From NCBI RefSeq assembly GCF_000741715.1, contig NZ_JGZN01000010.1:1-45447 (forward strand): a DNA stretch of 45,447 nt, given 5' to 3'. The notes beneath the pieces were generated by a model. The model saw only the letters and a list, made by a program, of their open reading frames with translations. It did no database searches and was not told where the DNA came from. A program made the translations under genes and the position numbers. Positions 8,623 to 16,512 of the stretch are shown one piece after another; within the stretch, counting starts at the first letter, position 1; the number at the start of each line of letters is the position of its first letter. Origin of the DNA: Bifidobacterium saguini DSM 23967. Its GTDB lineage: Bacteria > Actinomycetota > Actinomycetes > Actinomycetales > Bifidobacteriaceae.

Positions 8623-9747
8623 TTGATTCCTAAGAATATCTTTTTGGTTTTAAACAAGTTGCATGTTTCGTCTCTTATTTATCAATTGTCGAATCTGTTT
8701 TCCTTAAAGTCCCGTAAGGATGAGCTACCTTTGCGCCCTAAGCAGGTACTAGCTGATCTTGATTCTCCAGTTATCTCCTCGCCTAACGGCAATATGTGTG
8801 ATGAGTTACATCCCGGTCTTTCTGTTGTTGTTCCTGCGTATAATGTTGAGAATTATATAATTGATTGTCTTCAATCTATTACTTCTCAATCCATTGATGT
8901 TCCTATTGAAATAATTGTCGTTGATGATGGTTCTACAGATAAGACTGGTGAACTCATTGATGATTTTGCTGTAAAGCATTCATGCATTTCAGTTATTCAT
9001 CAGAAGAATCGAGGTTTATCTGGAGCTCGAAACGCTGGATTAGCTGTTGCGCAGCGTGAATACGTGGCATTCGTTGATTCTGACGATGTTCTTCCACGTA
9101 ATGCGCTGCAGTCATTGCTCGATGCTTTTGATCCGGATCAATATGACTATATTTCAGGGTTGTGGTCGTCCATGTCGGGGAATGGGGCGAATATAAAACT
9201 CGCCGAAACGACGCGTACCCACGGTGCTCCTTGGGGGCGTATCTACAAGCGCCAGATTTGGGATGATATTTCTTTCCCTGAAGGGCTTTGGTTCGAGGAT
9301 TCTGTTCAAGAGTACTGTGTTGCTACTCGCTATCGTGAGCAATTACTTGCTCGATCCGTTTACAACAGGCGTCAACGTAGTACTTCCATAACGCATATCG
9401 CAACGAAAAACTATAAATCTCTGGATTCATATTGGATCGTAGAAGAGATGTTGCAATGGTGTAAGCAGCTTCATATACCGTTTAATCAACACTTATATGA
9501 ACTCACGGTTCGTCAATTTGGACCGTTGCTATATTGGAGGACGCTCCTTCTGAATGATGATCAACGTAGAGCTTTATTCGCCTGCTGTTGTGATTTGCTG
9601 GCTTCGTATAAAGAGTTTGATGAATATGCGGTCCAAGGGAGTGATGCGTTTATGGCGCTTGAACATTCTCTGCGATCAAGAAACTATCAACTTTGGGAAC
9701 GTGTTTGCTTGCTGCGTAAGAATGCAGACTACTCATTATCGATATAG
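8623..9747 (+). CDS. glycosyltransferase family 2
   Basis: A 374-residue GT2 enzyme with an extra N-terminal segment of about 65 residues before the catalytic domain. The domain starts at LSVVVPAYNVENYI, then IEIIVVDDGSTDKT, GLSGARNAGL and YVAFVDSDDVL, which together carry the nucleotide and metal sites (DDGS and DSDD). The start is a TTG right after GGAGGG (8614-8619), so the start codon is unusual but well supported by the ribosome site. It is the fourth transferase of the cluster. Its stop lies 30 bases before the start of the acyltransferase frame. Confidence 0.87.
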   Translation: MIPKNIFLVLNKLHVSSLIYQLSNLFSLKSRKDELPLRPKQVLADLDSPVISSPNGNMCDELHPGLSVVVPAYNVENYIIDCLQSITSQSIDVPIEIIVVDDGSTDKTGELIDDFAVKHSCISVIHQKNRGLSGARNAGLAVAQREYVAFVDSDDVLPRNALQSLLDAFDPDQYDYISGLWSSMSGNGANIKLAETTRTHGAPWGRIYKRQIWDDISFPEGLWFEDSVQEYCVATRYREQLLARSVYNRRQRSTSITHIATKNYKSLDSYWIVEEMLQWCKQLHIPFNQHLYELTVRQFGPLLYWRTLLLNDDQRRALFACCCDLLASYKEFDEYAVQGSDAFMALEHSLRSRNYQLWERVCLLRKNADYSLSI

Positions 9748-9777
9748 TAAAACAGTGCATATAAGAAAAGGATAATA

Positions 9778-10936
9778 ATGCGTACCCCCCCCCCTATCGC
9801 GCCATGAAAAAAATAGGAACTCAAGTATAGAGTTATTAAGAATCATAGCAATGTTTATGATTCTTGAGAGTCATTTCGTAATTCATAATGATTATGATTT
9901 CTCGCAAATTCCTATAGGCTTCGAGAGGTTTTTCCTTGTTGTATTTATGGCTGATGCTGGCAAGATAGGGGTAGTTGTTTTCTTTACAATCTCTGCTTGG
10001 TTTCTTATTGATAAAGAAGTTGCACTTTATTCTTCATTAAAGAGACTTTGGATTTTAGAAAGAGAAGTTCTATTTTATAGTATAATTTTAGGGGTAGTTT
10101 ATTATTGTACTGATTTAATTGGAACAAAGGTACTTGCAAAGAGCTTTCTGCCCCTATTGACTAATACTTGGTGGTATGTGTCCGCATATGCACTGTTCCT
10201 TGTTTTTCTCCCATTTGTTTTATCTGGTCTTCGTCTTCTGGGTAAAGAAAAGCATTTGTCGTTAGCTGTTATTTCGCTAATTCTATTGGGAGTATTGCGG
10301 TATATTCCAGGTTTTCCTGCTGCGGATGACTCGTATGCCACATTTATATTGTTGTTTATAGTTATTTCAGCTTATAAATGGTATTTTAAACCCTTGAATA
10401 TTGTTAAGTCCGTTTTATGTATAATAATCGGTATTTGTTTTATGATTCTAAGGTTTAGCGTTTTCGATGCCGCTTATATGTTTTCTGGTTTTAACAAGCC
10501 CGATGCCTTTGGCCAGGTTTACGTGTTTCCTGTATTAATGGTCGGCTTTGGCTTATTCAGCTTGTTTAATCAAATGACTTTCCATAGCAAAGTCGTTAAT
10601 CGGATTGCTAAATCTGCTTTTGCTGTCTATCTTATTACCGACTATCCGGCATCAGAACAACTTCTCTGGGGACGTCTATTTGATTTAGAGCATTTATATC
10701 AGTATTCTTTTGCAATTATAAAGATGTTGATAATATTGTTTTGTATTTATTTAATATGCACTGTTGTGGATTTCATGAGGCAATTTATTTTCGCTTTTTC
10801 AATTGACAGAAATCCTGGGCATTTATTTGATATATTCACTAATTCTATAGTGTCTTGTCGGCCTTATATGAGATTGCGTAGATTCATACTTTCTGCTATG
10901 CGAGATAGTATGGAACGGACGAACCGGAGTCTTTAA
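9778..10936 (+). CDS. membrane O-acyltransferase, phase-variable frame (OFF as written)
   Basis: Acyltransferase-3 family membrane protein that would add an acyl group such as acetyl to a sugar of the EPS. The body reads open to 10936 and includes the family N-terminus RNSSIELLRIIAMFMI (from 9815), then about ten hydrophobic spans. An ATG at 9778, five bases behind AAAAGGA (9766-9772), is the natural start, but it is one base out of frame: between them lie ten C (9785-9794). From ATG 9778 the sequence as given stops after nine codons at 9805-9807. With 9 or 12 C the ATG runs into the body (about 385 residues). In the current frame the first ATG is at 9851, inside the conserved motif and without a ribosome site. 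So the gene is best seen as a switchable CDS in the OFF state, or less likely a sequencing miscount. Shift arithmetic is seen; switching is inferred. Confidence 0.8.
9785..9794 (+). repeat. poly-C tract (10 C) in the start region of the acyltransferase
   Basis: Ten consecutive C five bases inside the reading frame opened by ATG 9778. Gain or loss of one C changes the frame of everything downstream; 9 or 12 C gives a full-length acyltransferase. A run of seven A follows at 9807-9813. Homopolymer tracts of this length slip during replication and are the standard basis of contingency genes. Confidence 0.9.
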
Positions 10937-10989
10937 AACTCAGCCTGAATAAAGCATTCCGTATGGGTTATCGAGTATCTGTTATTAAA

Positions 10990-11017
10990 GAAGAGCTGCC
11001 GATTAAGGCAGCTCTTC
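10990..11017 (-). terminator. intrinsic terminator
   Basis: Perfect 11-bp inverted repeat (10990-11000 / 11007-11017) with loop GATTAA. On the - strand the stem is followed by TTTAATAAC, so it best ends the unknown gene at 11046-11477. It may also stop + strand EPS transcripts. Confidence 0.8.
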
Positions 11018-11045
11018 ATGCTCTGTTGCGTTAGACAGTGTGATT

Positions 11046-11477
11046 TCAGGCGGTCTTCTTACGGCCGCGGCGCTTCATTGTGCCAGCGGTAGCGGCAGCG
11101 GCATCGAAGATGACGGTCTTGTTCTCCGGATATGCGGCTCCATTTACAGAAGCATAGGATACCTCGCCTTCTGGAGCTTCAGGCAACGTGAAGAAGGCTT
11201 TCACGGCTTCCACCAGAGTGGCTTCCTTGATGCTTACGGATCCTGCCTTACCGTCCACCTTGCTGAACTTCACAGCATTATCAGCCTTTGCGGTGGTTGG
11301 AGTTACGGCAACCTGCTTGGTCTTCTCGTTGATGAGTACCTTCACATAGGCAGGGGTGCCTATCACTTCGGCAGTAGCCTTGTTGAAACGAATGGCGGAA
11401 TCGGTGACGGTAAGCACGGTCTTACCTACCGGCTTAACCAGTTGAACCTCTTCAAAACCCTGGAGCAGAGAAGCCAT
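11046..11477 (-). CDS. hypothetical protein, 143 aa, basic C-terminus
   Basis: I do not recognise this protein. It has 143 residues, no signal peptide or membrane span, and a moderately acidic, beta-rich looking middle (for example AYVKVLINEKTKQVAVTP). It ends in a strongly basic tail, MKRRGRKKTA, after an alanine-rich hinge, which could contact nucleic acid. An excellent AGGAGG sits eight bases before ATG 11477 and a possible -10 TACAAT lies at 11518-11523 on the - strand. A strong terminator follows. The clean expression signals suggest a well-expressed independent gene lying between the EPS cassette and the export genes. A role in EPS cannot be claimed. Confidence 0.75.
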   Translation of the reverse strand: MASLLQGFEEVQLVKPVGKTVLTVTDSAIRFNKATAEVIGTPAYVKVLINEKTKQVAVTPTTAKADNAVKFSKVDGKAGSVSIKEATLVEAVKAFFTLPEAPEGEVSYASVNGAAYPENKTVIFDAAAATAGTMKRRGRKKTA

Positions 11478-11570
11478 AATTAATCCTCCTGAATTTACAG
11501 TTACTATTCAAGAAATAATTGTAATGGCATAATCAGAAAAATAGTTTCAGAGGTTTGTTTTTACTGCCTC

Positions 11571-11590
11571 TCAGTCAGTTTTGCTGATTG
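11571..11590. repeat. short dispersed hairpin element, copy 1
   Basis: CAGTCAG-TTTTG-CTGATTG hairpin in the 202-bp gap 11478-11679. It resembles the element at 15000-15027 (both contain CTCAGTCAG and a matching CTGA arm). Downstream lies a second hairpin CGGAC/GTCCG followed by TATTTTAT (about 11610-11630). No gene is seen in this gap. Confidence 0.5.
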
Positions 11591-11660
11591 TCCGTCCGCA
11601 ATTAAGGTCGGACTTCGTCCGTATTTTATCGGCTCGACTATCGTCTCGCACATTGCCTAC

Positions 11661-11678
11661 AAACAGCTCTGCTGTTTG
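11661..11678 (-). terminator. hairpin directly after the 11680 stop codon
   Basis: CAAACAGC-TCT-GCTGTTTG, an 8-bp stem starting right at the 3' end of the - strand membrane-protein gene. It lacks a clear U tract on the - strand, so it is only a possible terminator. Confidence 0.35.
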
Positions 11679-11679
11679 C

Positions 11680-13176
11680 TTAGCTGCAATGTCCTGGTGA
11701 GGGACGCCAGAGAATTTGCCGAGTCAGGGCCCAAACCATTAATGGGATAGCGGCGAACGCATAACCCTCAAATTGAATGTACAAATATGCCAACAGAATC
11801 AGCCAGCACATAGTCAGTTTATTCCATGTATGGAATCGGCTGATAAATCTCAACGTAATAATAAGAAACGCAACAAACCCAATAATACCGAATTCGGTAA
11901 TGAAATTCACATACGAGCACATGGTCCAAACGGTGTCTGGCGTAATGGAGTCATACCAATGAGTGGCGTTGGTCGCATCGGTATGCATCATGCTAAGAAC
12001 ATGTGCTGCCATATTTGCGCCTTCATGAGTAGCTGAAGCGATATTTCCAGCGCCAAAGCCGGTAAGTAATGTCCACGGGTGGATAATCATTCCGCACAGT
12101 GGAGCCAGTGGCTGCCAAATACGCATGAAGAATGAGCCATCGCCTTCCATTCCGTTATGCATGATGGAATCTAGACGAGAATTAATCATGAAACTTGCGA
12201 TGGCAATAACGCCGAAGCAGATAAATTGTGTGATTCCTCTGCGCCTTTGCTGTTGATTGTGCCAATGTGTTTCGATTACGATGACAGCAATTAACGCCAC
12301 CAAGGAATCTAGCACAATACGGGTGCCTGAACCCATCAGCACGCTGCCTGCGGCAAATACCGCAATAAGATGCTTTAATCGTTGCGCAAAAATACGATCG
12401 CGAATGCACATAAACCAAAATAGTGGAAGCAAAATGCCAAACAGGTGCATGCCGATATAGCTAGGCTCCGCAAATAAAAATTGTGGTCTACCGCCTACTC
12501 CGCCCCATCGTGCGTTCATATATGAGCGGTACATCAGATGAGTAAAGAACCCTTGCACGCTGCCCAATTGCAATCGAATTGCCAGCCACTGCACTACACC
12601 CACAGCAAATGCAAACCAATAAGTGGCCAGCACAATGCGTACCGATTCCTGCCAGTTCAACTGCTTATGCACAAAAGCAATATCCAGCGCAGCAAGCGTG
12701 GCTGGTACAGCAATCACGCCGGTCAACGACATAACAACCGCATTATTATGCAATCCAAAAACAACCCAGCTTGGCATAGAAAGCAAAACAAGCACTACCG
12801 GCAGCAGCATGAATGGCGCATAGCGATGCGCTGCCAAGCGAAGCAGACGAGGATTCGCCGCACAGTAGGCAACAAGCAGCCACGGACTTATCGGAGTCCA
12901 GAACGGCTGGAAGAAACCAAGCACCGTGCCATCAATGGGCAAGGTCACCAATGCTAGGAAAAACAGGTAATCAGAATAGTCGCGTGGAGTAAAGAATCGG
13001 GGGAGCTGCATCGGGGGAGTAAGCGCTGCCATACCACGCGAAATTGATGCCGTATTATGCGTGGACGAATTCGCGAACATCGTGGAAGATGCAACAGGCT
13101 CTGGTGTCTGAACAGCTTGCTGAACGGGATATTTAGCAGTGTTTACGCTGTTTTTAGGCATGCTTGAATCGTTCAC
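11680..13176 (-). CDS. polymerase/O-antigen-ligase-like membrane protein
   Basis: A 498-residue membrane protein with a cytoplasmic N-terminus of about 70 residues and about ten to twelve hydrophobic spans. The loop containing FAEPSYIGMHLFGILLP and the later long polar segment (from the H-N-G-M-E-G-D-G region to HWYDSITPDTVW) fit the Wzy/O-antigen ligase fold. The pattern AEPSY, followed by a GSGTR-like motif, is seen in EPS polymerases. The start is GTG 13176, seven bases behind GGAGG on the - strand; an ATG at 13180 is in another frame. It is divergent from the Wzc-type gene. It could be a second polymerase, or a ligase that attaches polymer to a wall acceptor. Family assignment is moderate. 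Confidence 0.65.
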   Translation of the reverse strand: MNDSSMPKNSVNTAKYPVQQAVQTPEPVASSTMFANSSTHNTASISRGMAALTPPMQLPRFFTPRDYSDYLFFLALVTLPIDGTVLGFFQPFWTPISPWLLVAYCAANPRLLRLAAHRYAPFMLLPVVLVLLSMPSWVVFGLHNNAVVMSLTGVIAVPATLAALDIAFVHKQLNWQESVRIVLATYWFAFAVGVVQWLAIRLQLGSVQGFFTHLMYRSYMNARWGGVGGRPQFLFAEPSYIGMHLFGILLPLFWFMCIRDRIFAQRLKHLIAVFAAGSVLMGSGTRIVLDSLVALIAVIVIETHWHNQQQRRRGITQFICFGVIAIASFMINSRLDSIMHNGMEGDGSFFMRIWQPLAPLCGMIIHPWTLLTGFGAGNIASATHEGANMAAHVLSMMHTDATNATHWYDSITPDTVWTMCSYVNFITEFGIIGFVAFLIITLRFISRFHTWNKLTMCWLILLAYLYIQFEGYAFAAIPLMVWALTRQILWRPSPGHCS

Positions 13177-13235
13177 TCATTCCCCTCCTTGTGTGCTCTT
13201 GCGTACTCTAGCAACACAATGTGCCGGCAATGTGC

Positions 13236-13281
13236 AAAAACCGTGGTGATATCGGCTGAGATGTGTCATAACCACGTTTTT
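13236..13281. promoter_or_regulatory. inverted repeat in the divergent promoter region
   Basis: AAAAACCGTGGT (13236-13247) and ACCACGTTTTT (13271-13281) are complementary apart from one extra C. They lie in the 182-bp gap between the divergent membrane-protein gene and the Wzc-type gene, where a terminator is not needed, so an operator for both is the more likely role. A possible -10 for the + strand gene is TAGGAT (13309-13314). Confidence 0.4.
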
Positions 13282-13358
13282 CCTTAAAAGGGGGTACACG
13301 ATGACTGCTAGGATTCATGGTGTTTGCAACCCATCAGGATGTGTAGAGGGAGAAGCGG

Positions 13359-14894
13359 TTGGTTTCCGCAGAGAATAACGAACAACAAAATCAAAGCGTT
13401 GCGGACTCCGCCGCGGCGCAGGCCGAAAATGGCATCACCATCATGGATTTGCTGCGAATCATTCGCAAGCATGTTATTTCCGTTATTGTAACGTTCGTAG
13501 TGGTGTTCGCCGCAGTGTGCGCATACACGCTGCTCACTCCGCCGAAGTACACGGCCACCTCGCAGGTGTTTGCTACGTTCAGCGCGTCAGACTCCACTAG
13601 TTCGCAGGGTAACTTTAACGACATCAACAACGCTGGCTCCTATATTTCGAACCAGATTAAGTCGTACCCGACTCTGGCCACTACCGAGTCCGTGCTGCAG
13701 CCGGTAATCGATCAGCTGGGATTGAGCAGCACGGTCAGCCAGCTCGCGGGGCAGCTCACCGTCACCAACCCCACCGATACCGCTTTCGTGAACATTTCGG
13801 TGGAAGATACGAATCCTAAGGAAGCCGCGGACATTGCCAACGCGGTGGCCAAGTCCATGAAGACCGTGGTGGAGGATTCCCTATACTCCTCCGGCAACAA
13901 GTCTCCGGTCACGCTTTCCGTGGTGCAGCAGGCTCAGGAGCCGTCTGGTCCGAGCAGCCCGAAGATCACACTGAACATGGCCATTGGCATTGTGGGCGGT
14001 CTGATTCTCGGTATTATCGTGGCTCTGCTCAAGGATCTCTTCTCCACTCGTATTGAGGAAGCGTTCGAACTGCAGGAATACATTGACGCCCCGATCATGG
14101 GCCGCATTCCCGAAGACGACCTGCTCAAGGGCGAGGTTCCGGTGATTATCGCCAAGCCGAGCAGCCCGATTGCTGAAGAGTATCGTCGTGTTCGCACCAA
14201 CTTGTCCTTCACCGCTCCGGTTGAGGGCATGTCTTCTCGTCTGATTGTTATGTCTTCCACCGGCCCCTCCGAAGGCAAGACCACGAGTGCGGTGAATACC
14301 GCTGTGGCTCTGGCGGAAAACGGTGCCAAGGTGCTGCTCGTAGATGCCGATCTGCGCCACCCGTCTGTGGCCAATCGTTTGGGTCTTGAAGGCAACGCGG
14401 GCCTGACCCATGTGCTCTCCGGCCAGGCTTCCGTGAAGGATGTGGTTCAGCGCTACTGGAAGCCGAACCTGCATATTATGCCGGCAGGCCCGAAGCCGCC
14501 GAACGCTTCCGCTCTGCTGAACTCTCCAGTTATGAAGGAACTGCTCAAGCAGGCGCTTGCACAGTACGATTACGTGCTCGTGGACACCTCGCCGCTGGTG
14601 GTGGCCAACGATGCCTACGTGTTCGGTGCTATGGGCAATGGCATTGTGATTGTGTCTGGTCGTGACGTGACCGATAAGCGCGATTTGCGCGATATTGCCG
14701 CTCAGTTGGATACGCTGAACATTTCGGTGAACGGTTTCATCTTCAACTATGCGAAGGATTCCAAGAAGGATTACTCGAGCAAGTACAACAACTACTATTA
14801 CTACGATGATGATTCCAACTCGGGCAACAAGAATAGTAGGAATAAGAAGCGTCCGAAGCGCAGTGCACCTCGCCGTGCTGCTGTGAAACGGTAG
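13359..14894 (+). CDS. EPS chain-length regulator / BY-kinase (Wzc-like)
   Basis: A 511-residue fused co-polymerase and bacterial tyrosine kinase. The N-terminus has a Wzz domain: one membrane span (about 35-60), an extracytoplasmic region, and a second span at about MAIGIVGGLILGIIVALL (205-225). The cytoplasmic kinase follows: Walker A in SSTGPSEGKTTS (about 298-309), Walker A' in VLLVDADLRHP, Walker B in YVLVDTSPLV. The tail holds a tyrosine cluster (about residues 472-482, including four consecutive Y), the usual autophosphorylation site. It controls polymer length and export and is countered by the phosphatase at 15093-15632. The start is a TTG eight bases behind AGAGGG (13345-13350). A large terminator hairpin follows. 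Confidence 0.92.
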   Translation: MVSAENNEQQNQSVADSAAAQAENGITIMDLLRIIRKHVISVIVTFVVVFAAVCAYTLLTPPKYTATSQVFATFSASDSTSSQGNFNDINNAGSYISNQIKSYPTLATTESVLQPVIDQLGLSSTVSQLAGQLTVTNPTDTAFVNISVEDTNPKEAADIANAVAKSMKTVVEDSLYSSGNKSPVTLSVVQQAQEPSGPSSPKITLNMAIGIVGGLILGIIVALLKDLFSTRIEEAFELQEYIDAPIMGRIPEDDLLKGEVPVIIAKPSSPIAEEYRRVRTNLSFTAPVEGMSSRLIVMSSTGPSEGKTTSAVNTAVALAENGAKVLLVDADLRHPSVANRLGLEGNAGLTHVLSGQASVKDVVQRYWKPNLHIMPAGPKPPNASALLNSPVMKELLKQALAQYDYVLVDTSPLVVANDAYVFGAMGNGIVIVSGRDVTDKRDLRDIAAQLDTLNISVNGFIFNYAKDSKKDYSSKYNNYYYYDDDSNSGNKNSRNKKRPKRSAPRRAAVKR

Positions 14895-14913
14895 GTTCTT
14901 CGAGCTCGATAGG

Positions 14914-14993
14914 AAAAGCGGCCGAAGGCCGCGGGGAAATTGGAATCGACGTAAGTCGATACAATTTATTTCCCGCGGCCTTCGGCCGCTTTT
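14914..14993. terminator. bidirectional double terminator forming one large dyad
   Basis: Two copies of the hairpin GCGGCC-(GAA/TTC)-GGCCGC in opposite orientation, each with four T on its outward side. Together they are also the arms of a 22-bp perfect inverted repeat (14914-14935 / 14972-14993) around an inner stem ATCGAC/GTCGAT. It would stop the Wzc-type gene on + and the phosphatase gene on -. Confidence 0.85.
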
Positions 14994-14999
14994 CTACTA

Positions 15000-15027
15000 C
15001 CCCTCAGTCAGCTTCGCTGACAAGGGG
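15000..15027. repeat. short dispersed hairpin element, copy 2
   Basis: CCCCT, then GTCAGC-TTC-GCTGAC, then AGGGG form a nested hairpin between two convergent genes. Its core matches the element at 11571-11590. It looks like a dispersed intergenic palindrome of the genome. Confidence 0.55.
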
Positions 15028-15092
15028 AGCCGAGCGTAGGAAGGGAGCCAAGGCGTGGGAGCCAGAGTGTGAGGAACAGGGGAAGCTGGTGA

Positions 15093-15632
15093 CTACGCAG
15101 TGGCTTTGGCGATGATGGTCAGAGCCTGGCAGATTTGATCGTAGGCCTTCTGGAACACCGAAAAATCACGATGATGCGGATCTTCGATATTCAGTGGTAC
15201 AGGCAGCATTGGGCGAATCATGGAAGCGTTGTCAATAACTGATTCCAGTTTTTCCTCACGCGTGCCGCCTTCGATATAACCTTCTTTGGCGCAATAAGCG
15301 CACATGTTGGCAAAATCAGCCAATAGGAAGGTCTTGCGAGCCGCCAGCGGTGCGATGGTAGCAATCTCCTGACGCTGATGAGTTTCAAAGCACAGAATCA
15401 AATCGGATTCATTAGCCAGTTGCGGAGTGATGCGCTTGGATCGAAAGGCGCTGGAATCAATGCCGGCCTGCGTCATAAGTTTTGCGCTGGAAGGGTCGAT
15501 TGGATGATCGATGAGACCGCGGGTGCCGGCGCTGTCAGCGGTGATAGTGGAATCGCTCAAGTAGTGGGGGAGCAGCAGTTCGCCCATAGGGGAGCGGCAA
15601 ATATTGCCGGTGCAGACGAAAAGAATCTTCAT
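15093..15632 (-). CDS. low-molecular-weight protein tyrosine phosphatase (Wzb-like)
   Basis: A 179-residue phosphatase expected to remove phosphate from the tyrosine tail of the neighbouring BY-kinase, cycling EPS assembly. The P-loop CTGNICRS (C7 to S14) at the N-terminus is the full C-x5-R-S signature. The C-terminal DPHHRD is the DP loop that supplies the general acid. No signal peptide, so cytoplasmic. It faces the kinase gene tail to tail rather than in an operon. Start ATG 15632 has only a weak ribosome site; TATATC six bases upstream could be a -10 of a leaderless transcript. Confidence 0.9.
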   Translation of the reverse strand: MKILFVCTGNICRSPMGELLLPHYLSDSTITADSAGTRGLIDHPIDPSSAKLMTQAGIDSSAFRSKRITPQLANESDLILCFETHQRQEIATIAPLAARKTFLLADFANMCAYCAKEGYIEGGTREEKLESVIDNASMIRPMLPVPLNIEDPHHRDFSVFQKAYDQICQALTIIAKATA

Positions 15633-15695
15633 AATCCCGATATACCTCGATTACTTTGTTAAACGGTGACTCGGAAACGTAGCTAAGCATAGAAA

Positions 15696-15720
15696 AGACC
15701 CTGAGGAAACCTCAGGGTCT
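15696..15720 (-). terminator. intrinsic terminator
   Basis: Perfect 11-bp stem AGACCCTGAGG / CCTCAGGGTCT with loop AAA. On the - strand it runs into TTTCTATG. It ends the surface-protein gene at 15752. Confidence 0.85.
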
Positions 15721-15751
15721 TGTACGTTAAATCAGCTCAGCGCCGAAAGAT

Positions 15752-16240
15752 TCAGCGAACGCTGGTCTTGCGGACGGCGAACAGAGCAACGCCAGCGGCA
15801 GCCAGCAGCACGACGGCCACAGCGTACGGAGCCACGGAAGCACCGGTGTCAGCAGTGGTAGTCTCACCGTTGCCGGTAGCCGGAACGGTAGCGGTAGCGG
15901 TGGTCAGCACCTTGCCGCTAGCGTCAGACAGCGTAGCGTTAACCTGAGTGCCAGCAGCAACACCGGCCTTCAGGATGAACTTAACCTTCAGGGTGCCGTT
16001 GGCGTCGGACTTGAAGGTGCGGGAAATGACCTGCTGAATATCCTGAACAACGGCGTCATCAGCGGAAACGGTGTAATCGGTGTTTGCAGCCAGACCGGTG
16101 AAGGTGAACACGACAGTGTTGCCCTGAACGTCGCCGGTAGCGCCGTAGTGGGTGTCAACGGCCAGAGCGGTGTTGGCAGCGAAGCCGAAGCCCAGAACAG
16201 CAGCGATGGTGGCCAGAACAGCCATAATCTTCTTCTTCAT
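15752..16240 (-). CDS. small secreted, wall-anchored surface protein
   Basis: A 162-residue exported protein. It begins MKKKIMAVLATIAAVLGFGF and has an A-x-A type cleavage site near TALA, so a signal peptide of about 30 residues. The middle is a beta-type domain of about 95 residues. The C-terminus has a proline/threonine stretch, then ADTGAS, a hydrophobic span of about 20 residues and a basic end (RKTSVR): the layout of a sortase sorting signal, but with ADTG where LPxTG is expected. The open frame reaches to 16489, but ATG 16240 has AGGAGG eight bases upstream and starts the signal peptide. Function unknown; no recognisable adhesin domain. It sits under a region of palindromes next to an XRE gene. 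Confidence 0.8.
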   Translation of the reverse strand: MKKKIMAVLATIAAVLGFGFAANTALAVDTHYGATGDVQGNTVVFTFTGLAANTDYTVSADDAVVQDIQQVISRTFKSDANGTLKVKFILKAGVAAGTQVNATLSDASGKVLTTATATVPATGNGETTTADTGASVAPYAVAVVLLAAAGVALFAVRKTSVR

Positions 16241-16386
16241 ATCAATAACCTCCTTATAAGGGTGGAATACACCCTTGAAGTACATCTCGCAGTAGGCTTT
16301 GTAAGCCTTATCTCCCTGCGCTTCCCCTACAATACCCACCCCAATGACGTAAAACGGGGGTATTGAACATCGAGCAGACAAACTAT

Positions 16387-16437
16387 GTGACATCGTTGTC
16401 ACGCCGTGTGAGGGCGTTGTCTCTTGACATAATGTCA
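16387..16437. promoter_or_regulatory. paired TGACA/TGTCA palindromes, candidate XRE operators
   Basis: Two palindromes share a half-site: GTGACA-TCGT-TGTCAC (16387-16402) and TGACAT-A-ATGTCA (16425-16437). They lie between the surface-protein gene (start 16240) and the end of the XRE gene (16513), upstream of the former on the - strand. A possible -10 TATTGT for the surface gene is at 16329-16334. The palindromes would suit a dimeric helix-turn-helix regulator, and the adjacent XRE protein is the obvious candidate (inference). Confidence 0.5.
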
Positions 16438-16512
16438 TTATTTGACTTTGACGATGAGAAAACGTTGCAATACTGCGGTTTTTGAGCATTAAAGCTCGAG
16501 TTTGCCGCGAAT

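Noticed and set aside
10990..11017. Riboswitch or attenuator at the end of the EPS cluster
   Set aside because: A simple perfect stem-loop with a U-rich flank on the - strand is fully explained as a terminator.
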